Shown here in pieces: positions 33,935-42,091 of a stretch of 64,000 nucleotides of DNA; the stretch's first letter is position 1; every line of letters starts with the position of its first letter. Below the pieces are notes generated by a model that did not search any database, had not been told where the DNA came from, and saw only the letters and a list, made by a program, of their open reading frames with translations. A program made the position numbers and the translations under genes. The stretch comes from CADEDV01 sp964596345 (lineage in GTDB: Bacteria; Bacteroidota; Bacteroidia; Chitinophagales; Chitinophagaceae), in the NCBI GenBank assembly GCA_964596345.1, contig CAZQSZ010000009.1, forward strand, positions 1-64,000. The letters are read 5' to 3'.

Positions 33935-34567
33935 TTATTGCGCCGGGTAAAATAACAACCCGGCAATAAGGGCAACACCAAAACCGATCAGGATAATGCC
34001 ATTGATCTTATTAATGATATGAATATTGTGCGGCGTCAGCCGGTTGCGGATCTTACCCGCCAGTAATACTTTCAGAACATCTGATAACAATACAAATAAT
34101 AAGCAGGTAACAAAGATGATGATCCGCTGGTTCACACTATGGGTGATGACCGCTGTGGAGGTGGTGATCCAGAAAATAAAAATACCGGGGTTCAGGGTGT
34201 TCATAAAATAACCCGACAAAAATATTTTGGCATAATCCCTTTTCCGGAACTTGATGATCAACGCCCGTCCTTCTTCATTCACTTTTACTTTTTTGAAAAA
34301 TAGAAAATAGATGCCCATCGTGATCAGGAAAACACAACCGGCAATACCGATCTGCAGCCTGTACTCTTTGATCTGGTTAAAAAGTTCCGTAAAGATATTG
34401 CTGATCAGCACCAGGGTGATATCGCTGGCCGATACCCCGGCTACAAAAGAAAAGCCTCCTTTATGACCGTTGTTCAGGCTTTGTTTGATGATAGAAAAAA
34501 GAACCGGGCCTACTGCAATAGTAAGCAGCAAGCCAAACCCGATTCCTTTTAAGATCGCTTCCATCAT
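33935..34567 (-). CDS. LysE-family translocator (amino-acid exporter type)
   Basis: Inner-membrane efflux protein with six membrane segments and the family start motif ILKGIGFGLLLTIAVGPVLF with the conserved GP, plus the GFSFVAGVSASD segment and ATTSTAV region. 210 residues. LysE/RhtB-type proteins export amino acids or related solutes; the substrate is unknown here. It follows the GH3-family gene on the same strand, separated by a probable terminator. Confidence 0.85.
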   Translation of the reverse strand: MMEAILKGIGFGLLLTIAVGPVLFSIIKQSLNNGHKGGFSFVAGVSASDITLVLISNIFTELFNQIKEYRLQIGIAGCVFLITMGIYFLFFKKVKVNEEGRALIIKFRKRDYAKIFLSGYFMNTLNPGIFIFWITTSTAVITHSVNQRIIIFVTCLLFVLLSDVLKVLLAGKIRNRLTPHNIHIINKINGIILIGFGVALIAGLLFYPAQ

Positions 34568-34595
34568 ACAATGTGTTCAAAGCTAAAATAAAAAA

Positions 34596-34618
34596 CCCCT
34601 TTCGGGAAATGAAAGAGG
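34596..34618 (-). terminator. Intrinsic terminator after the GH3-family gene
   Basis: On the minus strand CCTCTTTC-ATTTCCC-GAAAGGGG forms an 8-bp stem with one G-U pair and is followed by TTTTTTATTTT. It lies between the GH3-family stop (34641) and the LysE start (34567). Confidence 0.85.
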
Positions 34619-34640
34619 TGTAAATGGTCTTATTATTTAT

Positions 34641-36173
34641 TTAAATCGCCCCGGTCTTTAAAAAACGGTTCCATTCATCCAGCATTTTTCCTTTCATCAC
34701 CCGCGGGAATTTATGCTGGCTGCCGAGTTTTCCTTTCAATGCCATAAACTGCAAAAATTTTTCTTCGGGTAATACTTCCAGGAATACTTCTTTCAATGCA
34801 CTGTCCCTTTCCGTCGCATAATCATCATTCAATGCCCGGAGATGCTGATCGATCCTCTTTCCTAACTCGGCGGCATCCACTTTATCATCGGTGGCCACGT
34901 ACCATTTATGGGCAAAGAACCCTTCATACGGAAACCCCACCACCGTGTATTCAGGAATGCTTGCATTCAGTTCTTCACTGACGAGTTCTATCGCTTTATT
35001 CATATTCTCCACACTCAGGTGTTCCCCCACCAGGCTCAGGAAATGCTTGGTGCGGCCCGTGATCACCACTTCACTTTTTTCCAGGTCCACAAATTTGATC
35101 GTATCACCGATCAGGTAACGCCAGGCACCGGAGTTGGTACTCATCAGCAGGGCATATTCTTTTCCTTCTTCCACTTCGTGGATCATTTTTGCGTCCGGAT
35201 TGGCTACAATGTTACACTCACTATCGAAGTTCTTCTCATCAAAAGGAACAAACTCAAAGAAGATATTATTATTCAGGATCAGCTGCATGCCTTTTGCATG
35301 TTCCCTTGTTTTATAACCAATAAATCCTTCGCTGGATAAATAATTCTCGATATATACAATTGGTTTACCCAGTAATTTCTCAAACCCTTTTTTATAGGGC
35401 TCAAACGCCACACCCCCGTGTACAAAAAAACTGAAGTTGGGCCAGATCTCGTGGATGTTCTTGACTTTGTAATGTTCGATCACCATTTCCATACACATCT
35501 GGCACCAGGCAGGCACCCCAACGATATAACCAATATCCCACTCTTTAGCATGTTCTACGATCTCGTGCAATTTCTGGTTCCAGTCGGACATGGCTGCAAT
35601 ACGGCCACCGGGTTTGTAAAAACTCTGGAACCAGAACGGTCTTTTCTTGGCGAGTATACCACTCAGGTCGCCGGCAAACCAGCCTGCTTTTCCTTTTTTC
35701 AGATCCGTGGCACCACCAATCATTAAAAAGCCTTTGGTCATGGCTTTTTTATTAGCCTCTTCATAATTCAGCAGGCTTAGCAACTGGCGAAGATAATTAA
35801 CCGTGTTGCTGCGCAACATGTCTTTGGTGACGGGGATATATTTACTTGCTGCTTCTGATGTGCCCGAACTTAGTGCATAGTACTTGATCTTGCCCGGCCA
35901 GGTCACATCGGGTACGCCATCCAGTGTTTTTTGCCACCATTCTTCATAGATCTTATTATAATCATGCACGGGTACCAGTTCCTGGAAACTTTTACCGGGG
36001 TGGCGGCTGAATAAGGCATCATCAAAATGATACTGCTGACCAAATTCGGTGAACCTTGCTTTCTTTAATAATTTTTTCAATACCCGTATCTGCTGCCGGC
36101 GGGGATCATTGGGCGGAATACGAAGAGCAGCAGCAATCGCTTTGGGTAGTTTTATATCGATGATAGACGCCAT
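34641..36173 (-). CDS. GH3 family (acyl-adenylate/thioester-forming) protein
   Basis: Member of the ANL-like GH3 fold known from plant GH3 auxin-conjugating enzymes, which adenylate a carboxylic acid and join it to an amino acid. In Bacteroidota these genes are widespread and unstudied. Visible signatures: YYALSSGTSEAASKYIPVT (the ATP-binding P-loop-like motif), GGVAFEPYKKGFEKLLGKP, YLSSEGFIGY, and RYLIGDTIKFVDL with VITGRTKHFLSLVGEHL. 510 residues, complete. Cytosolic. Substrate and product are unknown. Confidence 0.9.
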   Translation of the reverse strand: MASIIDIKLPKAIAAALRIPPNDPRRQQIRVLKKLLKKARFTEFGQQYHFDDALFSRHPGKSFQELVPVHDYNKIYEEWWQKTLDGVPDVTWPGKIKYYALSSGTSEAASKYIPVTKDMLRSNTVNYLRQLLSLLNYEEANKKAMTKGFLMIGGATDLKKGKAGWFAGDLSGILAKKRPFWFQSFYKPGGRIAAMSDWNQKLHEIVEHAKEWDIGYIVGVPAWCQMCMEMVIEHYKVKNIHEIWPNFSFFVHGGVAFEPYKKGFEKLLGKPIVYIENYLSSEGFIGYKTREHAKGMQLILNNNIFFEFVPFDEKNFDSECNIVANPDAKMIHEVEEGKEYALLMSTNSGAWRYLIGDTIKFVDLEKSEVVITGRTKHFLSLVGEHLSVENMNKAIELVSEELNASIPEYTVVGFPYEGFFAHKWYVATDDKVDAAELGKRIDQHLRALNDDYATERDSALKEVFLEVLPEEKFLQFMALKGKLGSQHKFPRVMKGKMLDEWNRFLKTGAI

Positions 36174-36245
36174 TACTTATCACAATAGCTTTAAAGTTAC
36201 ACAATGTTTCAGCGCAAAGGTCTGCGAATATAGGGGCAAATCATT

Positions 36246-38189
36246 TTACCCGCCCAAATGACGATACCGTCTCCATAATAACCGGAGGTCATACAGGGGT
36301 TCATAGTCGCGGGCATACCAGTAATCCAGCTTGCGCAGGCTGTCGTCGGGCAATTGCTGCGGTTGTGTGGCGGAAAAACCATTACAGGTCATCACTGCTT
36401 TCCGGAGTGCAGGCAGCTTTTGTTCATTTTTAATATACCCCACCCATGTTTTCCTGGCTGTAAGCACGGCAAAGCAGTTGGCAAAAAAAGAAAACGGTTT
36501 TTTTACCAACAAGAGATGTACCGGGAAACTTACCAGCGATAAAAATGAGATAACAATATCTGTTAATCGTTTTATCCTGCGGTTACCGGGTTCCGCCAGC
36601 TTAAAACCATTTTCGGTTGACAGGGCTTCGCCGGATGTATCTTTTGATTCACTGCCAACAATACTCCGGCTTCCGGCAGCATGAAATTTAATTTTGAGAA
36701 ACCCCGGCAAGGTTTTCAGCACCGAAATACTGCTGGCATAAGAAAGCTGGCCCTGGCAAAAGATAATTTCCCGGAAAGGAATAACGGATAATAGTTTTTT
36801 CAGTTCATTCACCTGCCCGATCGCCCCTTCCTTATTTTCATCCACAGCGATACGGCCCAGTATTCTTTCCTGCAAGCCGGCTTCTTTCATCAGTTGCACC
36901 ACATGCATATATTCTTCAGGTGAACCTGCAATCACCGTAGTGGCATGTTCTTCTTTCTCTTTATTGCTCGTCAGCACTTTTGTCTGGATCAGCACCCACC
37001 TTAATACACTGATCAGCAAAAAAGCTAGCATGGCGCCAAACAAAATAATCCCTCTTGAAAACCGGTATTGCTCGGGTAATAATGCATAGGCCGCCAGTAA
37101 TACAATTGTTGCCATCACTGTTGAACGGACCAGGCCTGTCCATTTATACCAGCGGTCATACAACCCTGCATAATAGGCGGTGATCAGGTAAAAAACAGTG
37201 TAGGCCGGGAAAGCAATCCATAACAAACGGTTTTCGTATTCGATATCTGTTCTTACATACTGGTTCCAGATATTTTTCATGAGCCAGAAGGAAAGCAATA
37301 TCAGCCCTGCATCTATTAATGGTAGCCCAATGCGGCGTACAAACTGGCCCACAGCGGAAAGTGCTGCCCTTACCCAAATAGCAAGATGAATCAACAAATG
37401 AAAGATACCGGCCCTGCTGCCGCCATAATGTTTGCGGACAAAAATGCTCATGGCATTATAGAACATGCGGACATAATTCATCGTTCCCTTGCGGGTGCTT
37501 TCGCCTTTGAAATGGATAATATGACTGCCGGCAAAATAATAATTGGTATAGCCGGCTTTTTGTATGCGGTAACTCAGGTCCACATCTTCACCATACATAA
37601 AAAAAGTTTCATCAAATCCTCCCACTTTATTCAACACTTCCTTCGGTATCATCATAAAAGCACCGGCCAGTACATCCACTTCATGATCTTCGTTCTCATT
37701 TAAATGACCCAGGTGGTACTTGGAAAAGATTTTAGACGAGGGGAACAGTTTGGCTAAACCAAAGAGCTTGAACAAAGACGTCATCGGTGAAGGAAAAGCC
37801 CGTTTGGATTCTTTGAGGAATTGCCCTTTTCCATCCAGCATTTTGATGCCGAGTGCACCTGCCTGCGGGTGGGTTTCAAAAAAACGGATACAGGAACGGA
37901 AACAATCCTCCGGCACAAGGGTATCCGGGTTCAGGAACAATATATACTGCCCGGTTGCCTGTTGCAAACCGAGGTTACAGGCTTTGGCAAAACCCAAATT
38001 CTCTGCACTGGCAACAAAACGAATGGTTGGAAATTGCGGTTGCAGGTAGTCCAGGCTGCCATCTGCCGAATGATTATCCACCACAATGATCTCCGCCTGC
38101 ATATTCTTCACTGCTTTTTGTACCGAACACAGGCATTGTTCCAGGAAAAACCGGACATTATAATTGACTATGATGATGGATAACTGCAT
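36246..38189 (-). CDS. GT2 glycosyltransferase fused to a membrane/nucleotide-binding-like domain
   Basis: Residues 1-260 form a family 2 glycosyltransferase (MQLSIIIVNYNVRFFLEQCL, then VVDNHSADGSL, GQYILFLNPDTLVPEDC and GEDVDLSYRIQKAGY), similar to rhamnosyltransferase-type proteins. Residues 280-405 contain four or more membrane segments (LIDAGLILLSFWLMKNIW and following), and residues 415-520 look like the non-catalytic CoA-binding-like domain of polyprenyl-phosphate sugar transferases (TTVIAGSPEEYMHVVQLMKEA, ERILGRIAV). The catalytic part of those transferases is not evident. The start is the ATG at 38189; five upstream codons open in frame but give no better start. Probably a surface-polysaccharide enzyme. 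Confidence 0.85.
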   Translation of the reverse strand: MQLSIIIVNYNVRFFLEQCLCSVQKAVKNMQAEIIVVDNHSADGSLDYLQPQFPTIRFVASAENLGFAKACNLGLQQATGQYILFLNPDTLVPEDCFRSCIRFFETHPQAGALGIKMLDGKGQFLKESKRAFPSPMTSLFKLFGLAKLFPSSKIFSKYHLGHLNENEDHEVDVLAGAFMMIPKEVLNKVGGFDETFFMYGEDVDLSYRIQKAGYTNYYFAGSHIIHFKGESTRKGTMNYVRMFYNAMSIFVRKHYGGSRAGIFHLLIHLAIWVRAALSAVGQFVRRIGLPLIDAGLILLSFWLMKNIWNQYVRTDIEYENRLLWIAFPAYTVFYLITAYYAGLYDRWYKWTGLVRSTVMATIVLLAAYALLPEQYRFSRGIILFGAMLAFLLISVLRWVLIQTKVLTSNKEKEEHATTVIAGSPEEYMHVVQLMKEAGLQERILGRIAVDENKEGAIGQVNELKKLLSVIPFREIIFCQGQLSYASSISVLKTLPGFLKIKFHAAGSRSIVGSESKDTSGEALSTENGFKLAEPGNRRIKRLTDIVISFLSLVSFPVHLLLVKKPFSFFANCFAVLTARKTWVGYIKNEQKLPALRKAVMTCNGFSATQPQQLPDDSLRKLDYWYARDYEPLYDLRLLWRRYRHLGG

Positions 38190-38201
38190 GCTTAACAGCC
38201 C

Positions 38202-38209
38202 CAAATCTA
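38202..38209 (-). promoter_or_regulatory. -7 element TAGATTTG for the GT2 gene
   Basis: Exact match to TAnnTTTG on the minus strand, 12 bp upstream of the GT2 ATG at 38189, in the 62-bp spacer shared with the divergent inositol-phosphatase gene. Confidence 0.5.
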
Positions 38210-38240
38210 AATTCTAAAATCTGCAATCTAAAATCAGAGT

Positions 38241-38248
38241 TATCTTTG
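38241..38248 (+). promoter_or_regulatory. -7 element TATCTTTG for the inositol-phosphatase gene
   Basis: Exact match to TAnnTTTG. Only three bases separate it from the ATG at 38252, so transcription would start at about the start codon. It faces away from the GT2 promoter element at 38202-38209. Confidence 0.5.
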
Positions 38249-38251
38249 CCC

Positions 38252-39028
38252 ATGCTTAAAACAACCCTTATTGAGGCGGCCAAAGCAGGTGCCGCAGAGA
38301 TACAACGGTTTTTCAACAGTGAATTCAAGATCAGTAATAAAGAAGGTGTCAACAACCTGGTGACCGAAGCCGACCATGCATCCGAAAAAGCGATCCTGGC
38401 GCTGATCAAATCCAAATTTCCCGATCACCAGGTATTGGCGGAAGAGACCGGTGAGATTATCCAGGATTCCAATTATAAATGGATCATTGACCCGATCGAC
38501 GGTACCGTCAATTTTGCACATGGTATTCCGCTCAATTGTGTCTCCATCGGTATTGAACACGAAGGCGAGATCATACTGGGTTGTGTTTATAACCCGCATC
38601 TGAATGAACTCTTTTTTGCTGAAAAAGGAAAAGGGGCTTTCTTAAATGATCAGCCAATCCGGGTGAGTGCAGAAACGCAGGCCATCAAAGCCTGTCTGGT
38701 GACTGGTTTTCCTTACACTTATATTAATATGCCCAATGGTCCGCTGGAAATATTTGAACGTTTTATCCGCAAAGGAGTGCCGGTTCGTCGTCTCGGTTCC
38801 GCTGCTATTGATCTTTGCTGGGTGGCGGCCGGTCGTTTTGATGGATTCTATGAACATAAATTAGAAGCCTGGGATAGTGCCGCCGGTTACCTGATCGTGG
38901 AAGAAGCGGGAGGAAAAGTAACCGACTTTACCGGCAGTAAGTTCTCGGTCTACCAGCACCGGATCTTAGCCACGAACGGAAAGATACATGAAAAGATGCT
39001 GAAGGTGATCAATGGAGGAGAGCTATAA
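38252..39028 (+). CDS. Inositol-1-monophosphatase family protein (SuhB-like)
   Basis: Mg-dependent, Li-sensitive phosphatase fold. Motif A is WIIDPIDGTVNFAHGIPL (with the metal ligands Asp and the nearby EETGE), and motif B is WDSAAGYLIVEEAGGKVTD. 258 residues. Members hydrolyse inositol phosphate, sugar phosphates or 3'-phosphoadenosine phosphates; SuhB also acts in rRNA maturation in E. coli. I start at the ATG at 38252; two codons of open frame lie in front. A four-helix-bundle gene follows, then thiL. Confidence 0.93.
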   Translation: MLKTTLIEAAKAGAAEIQRFFNSEFKISNKEGVNNLVTEADHASEKAILALIKSKFPDHQVLAEETGEIIQDSNYKWIIDPIDGTVNFAHGIPLNCVSIGIEHEGEIILGCVYNPHLNELFFAEKGKGAFLNDQPIRVSAETQAIKACLVTGFPYTYINMPNGPLEIFERFIRKGVPVRRLGSAAIDLCWVAAGRFDGFYEHKLEAWDSAAGYLIVEEAGGKVTDFTGSKFSVYQHRILATNGKIHEKMLKVINGGEL

Positions 39029-39080
39029 GATTTGATTTTTGTTTCTGGATTTTTGGTTTTAGATTAGGTAAACCTTATTT

Positions 39081-39464
39081 ATGACTGAAAAAGAATTAAA
39101 AATCCGGACAAAAAATGTGGCCATCTCTGTTGGCAAGCTTTGCCAGAGACTGCCTTCCAGCAAAGTAAATAATACTTACATCGACCAGGTCTTAAGAAGT
39201 TCTGCCTCGATGGGTGCAAATTACAGGGCCGCCTGCAGGGCAAAATCTTCCAGGGATTTTATTTATAAACTACAGGTAGTTGAGGAAGAAACGGATGAAA
39301 CAATGTATTTTCTGGAACTGCTTGCAGAGTTTAATGAAAAGTATAAAGCAGATATGCGGCTGATCTATAAAGAAGCAGAAACAATTTTGAAAATCATTGT
39401 AGCCTCTGTAAAAACTGTACAGAAAAAAATAGCAACCAGTAGTAGCAGGCAATCAAAAACCTAA
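39081..39464 (+). CDS. Four-helix-bundle protein (S23/IVS-encoded type)
   Basis: A 127-residue protein with the family signature IDQVLRSSASMGANYRAACRAKSSRDFIYKL and EEETDETMYFLELLAE, followed by coiled sequence. Homologues were first found in intervening sequences of 23S rRNA genes and are widely annotated as four-helix bundle or (misleadingly) S23 ribosomal proteins; the crystal structures show pentameric helix bundles and the function is unknown. Here the gene stands between the inositol phosphatase and thiL, flanked by A/T-rich simple repeats (see findings), which suggests a mobile or transferred origin. Confidence 0.9.
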   Translation: MTEKELKIRTKNVAISVGKLCQRLPSSKVNNTYIDQVLRSSASMGANYRAACRAKSSRDFIYKLQVVEEETDETMYFLELLAEFNEKYKADMRLIYKEAETILKIIVASVKTVQKKIATSSSRQSKT

Positions 39465-39483
39465 AATTAAAATTCTAAAATAA

Positions 39484-40518
39484 ATGAATAGTGAGTCACG
39501 AACAGAGATCAGTTCTCTCGGCGAATTTGGTCTTATCGACCACCTGACCAAAAATATTGAACTGCAAAACGCTTCGTCGGTATTGGGTGTGGGTGATGAT
39601 GCGGCGGTGATCGATCATTTCGGCAAACAAACCGTGGTGACCACGGATTTATTAGTGGAAGGCGTTCACTTTGACCTGATGTACACCCCATTGAAACACC
39701 TGGGTTACAAAAGTGTGATCGTGAACCTGAGTGATATCTATGCGATGAATGCGATCCCCACGCAGATCGTTATCAGCCTCGGCATCAGCAACCGGTTTAG
39801 CCTGGAAGCGATGGATGAGTTTTATGAAGGTGTATATGCGGCCTGTACCAAATATGGTGTTGACCTCGTGGGTGGCGATACCACGTCTTCACAAAAGGGG
39901 TTTATTATTTCTGTAACCGCCATTGGTGAAGTGGCCCCGGATAAATTTGTGAAAAGAAGTACTGCCCAAAAGGGAGACCTGCTTTGTGTGAGCGGTGATC
40001 TGGGAGCTGCTTATGTGGGCTTGTTATTCCTGGAAAGAGAAAAGAAGATCTACCTGGAAAGCCCAGGTGTGCAACCCGACCTGGAAGGAGAGTCTTTTGT
40101 GATCGGTAAATTGCTGAAACCCGAAGCCCGGAAAGATATCATTGAGTTTTTAGCGAATTCTGCCATCACCCCGACAGCAATGATGGATATCAGCGATGGA
40201 TTGAGTTCAGAGGTATTACATATCTGCAAGCAAAGTAACCTGGGTTGCGTGTTGTATGAAGACAAGATACCGGTGAATGAACAAATGAAACAGGCAGCGT
40301 TCAAATTTGAAATCGATCCGACGGCCTGTGCCCTCAGCGGCGGGGAAGATTATGAATTAGTTTTTACCATTCCTCAATCGGAATACGATAAATTGGTTTT
40401 AAATGAGGAAATTAGTGTGGTGGGCTATATGACAGAACCCGAACAGGGTGCCCATATCATCACCAAAGGCGGCGGCAAACATACCCTTACCGCACAGGGA
40501 TGGAATCACCTGAAATAA
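39484..40518 (+). CDS. thiL: Thiamine-monophosphate kinase ThiL
   Basis: Makes thiamine pyrophosphate from thiamine phosphate and ATP, the last step of thiamine synthesis. Signature segments: SVLGVGDDAAVID near the N-terminus, the TTDLLVEGVHFDL motif with metal-binding acidic residues, HLGYKSVIVNLSDIYAMNA, GGDTTSSQKG, and SGGEDYELVFT in the C-terminal domain. 344 residues, complete. The next gene's frame overlaps its end by 19 bp, but the likely start of that gene lies 27 bp downstream. Confidence 0.96.
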   Translation: MNSESRTEISSLGEFGLIDHLTKNIELQNASSVLGVGDDAAVIDHFGKQTVVTTDLLVEGVHFDLMYTPLKHLGYKSVIVNLSDIYAMNAIPTQIVISLGISNRFSLEAMDEFYEGVYAACTKYGVDLVGGDTTSSQKGFIISVTAIGEVAPDKFVKRSTAQKGDLLCVSGDLGAAYVGLLFLEREKKIYLESPGVQPDLEGESFVIGKLLKPEARKDIIEFLANSAITPTAMMDISDGLSSEVLHICKQSNLGCVLYEDKIPVNEQMKQAAFKFEIDPTACALSGGEDYELVFTIPQSEYDKLVLNEEISVVGYMTEPEQGAHIITKGGGKHTLTAQGWNHLK

Positions 40519-40544
40519 AACCGGGTTTAATAAGAAGTTGGTCT

Positions 40545-42059
40545 ATGAGGAAATTGTGGTTGTTCATTATCGTGGTGCTATTGGTTAGCTGCAGTGCCAG
40601 CAAGCATTCCTACTCTCCCAATAAAAAATATTCGCTGCAACAGGTGCAAAGAGATTATTCCATTTACCGGGAAATCCTGGAAGAATATCACCCGGGTTTG
40701 TACTGGTATACTTCCAAAGACAGCATGGATCATTTTTTTGAAGAAGGCAGGAAGCAGCTGAAAGATTCCATGACGGAGATCCAGTTCCGCAGGATCCTGA
40801 GTTATGTAACGGCAAAGATCAATTGCGGGCATACCACCGTCCGTTCTTCCAAAGGATTTATTAAATACAATGATACGGTGAGGCTGGGCAAACTATTTCC
40901 GCTCAGTGTAAAGCTCTGGCAGGATACGATGGTCGTGACCGCCAATCTCAACCGCCGGGATTCTGTTTTAAAAAGAGGAACTCCTATTACAAAGATCAAT
41001 GGCCGCAGCGGCAACGAGATCGTTGATACCTTATTCAATTATTTATCGACGGATGGTTATAACCGCACCCATAAATACCAAAGTTTAAGCAACCGGGGTG
41101 TTTTTGGTTCTTTATATACCTCGTTGTTTGGCTTATCTGAAAAATATACCATAGAATATGCGGACAGTACCGGCCAGTTGAAAACAATCACCATCCCTGT
41201 TTATAACCCCGCTGCTGATACGTTCAACCGGGCTGCTATTCGCCGGCTTGCGAGTTTACCAAGACCCACAAAGGAGGAAAGAAGACAAAATCAAATGGCG
41301 GCAGTTCGCTTATTACAAATTGATACGGTCAATCTTTCCGCCATGATGAACCTGGCCTCTTTTGGTAAAGGATTTGGATTGAAAAAATTCTTCCGGCAAT
41401 CCTTTCGTACGCTGAAGCAGCAAAAGATCACCCATCTTATCATTGATGTGCGCAGCAATGGTGGCGGCAGTGTCACCAATTCCACCAAGATCACCCGCTA
41501 TATTGCCGATCATCGTTTCAAAGTGGCGGATACTTTATTTGCCATCCGGAAAAAAGGAAAATACAGCCGTTATATTGAGAATCATTTCTGGAACCGGTTA
41601 TTCATCAGCTTATTCACCCGAAGAAAAAGAGATGGCAACTATCATTTTGGTTATTTCGAACGGCATTATTTCAAACCGAAGCAAACCAATCACTACGATG
41701 GTAAAGTCTATATTCTGACAGGCGGTAATTCTTTTTCGGCCACTACATTGTTTTCCTCTGCGTTGATCAAACAGGATAATGTAACCGTGGTGGGCGAAGA
41801 AACCGGTGGTGGTGCTTATGGTAATTCTGCCTGGCTGATCCCCGATGTAACGCTGCCTGAAACAGGTCTTCGTTTTCGTTTGCCATTATTCCGGTTGGTG
41901 ATTGATAAGAATACACCCAAGGATGGAAAAGGCGTGCAGCCCGAAGTATTGTCGCTGCCAACCGTGGAAGCCATCAAAAGAAATGCGGATTATAAACTGG
42001 AGAAAGCGATGGAGCTGATCAAAAAAGATAAGGCACAAGCCCCTCCCAACCTCCCCTGA
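40545..42059 (+). CDS. S41-family peptidase (lipoprotein), C-terminus formed by a palindromic repeat
   Basis: Tail-specific protease-like enzyme of the S41 family. The Ser-containing motif is GGNSFSATTLFSSAL, preceded by IIDVRSNGGGSV, and followed by VVGEETGGGAYG, all as in CtpA/C-terminal processing peptidases. A lipoprotein signal (MRKLWLFIIVVLLVSCSA) fixes the start at the ATG at 40545; the frame extends 15 codons further but into the end of thiL. No obvious PDZ domain, though residues 150-200 could hold a degenerate one. The last residues, AQAPPNLP, are encoded by the palindromic repeat at 42040-42070, suggesting the original C-terminus was altered. Confidence 0.9.
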   Translation: MRKLWLFIIVVLLVSCSASKHSYSPNKKYSLQQVQRDYSIYREILEEYHPGLYWYTSKDSMDHFFEEGRKQLKDSMTEIQFRRILSYVTAKINCGHTTVRSSKGFIKYNDTVRLGKLFPLSVKLWQDTMVVTANLNRRDSVLKRGTPITKINGRSGNEIVDTLFNYLSTDGYNRTHKYQSLSNRGVFGSLYTSLFGLSEKYTIEYADSTGQLKTITIPVYNPAADTFNRAAIRRLASLPRPTKEERRQNQMAAVRLLQIDTVNLSAMMNLASFGKGFGLKKFFRQSFRTLKQQKITHLIIDVRSNGGGSVTNSTKITRYIADHRFKVADTLFAIRKKGKYSRYIENHFWNRLFISLFTRRKRDGNYHFGYFERHYFKPKQTNHYDGKVYILTGGNSFSATTLFSSALIKQDNVTVVGEETGGGAYGNSAWLIPDVTLPETGLRFRLPLFRLVIDKNTPKDGKGVQPEVLSLPTVEAIKRNADYKLEKAMELIKKDKAQAPPNLP

Positions 42060-42070
42060 AGGGGAGGAGC
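42040..42070. repeat. Palindromic repeat element, copy 1
   Basis: CCTCCCCTGAAGGGGAGG (42050-42067) is a perfect 8-bp inverted repeat around GA, extended by GCCCCTCC and GAGC on the sides. It overlaps the last codons and stop of the S41 gene. Its core CCCCTGAAGGGGAGG matches 13 of 15 bases of CTCCTGAAGGCGAGG in copy 2 at 42416-42460. Confidence 0.8.
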
Positions 42071-42091
42071 AGTACCCGAAAGTTTGAATAG

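Noticed and set aside
39081..39464. Ribosomal protein S23 as a name for the four-helix-bundle protein
   Set aside because: The family name is historical; the protein is not a ribosomal component and no rRNA gene is present here.
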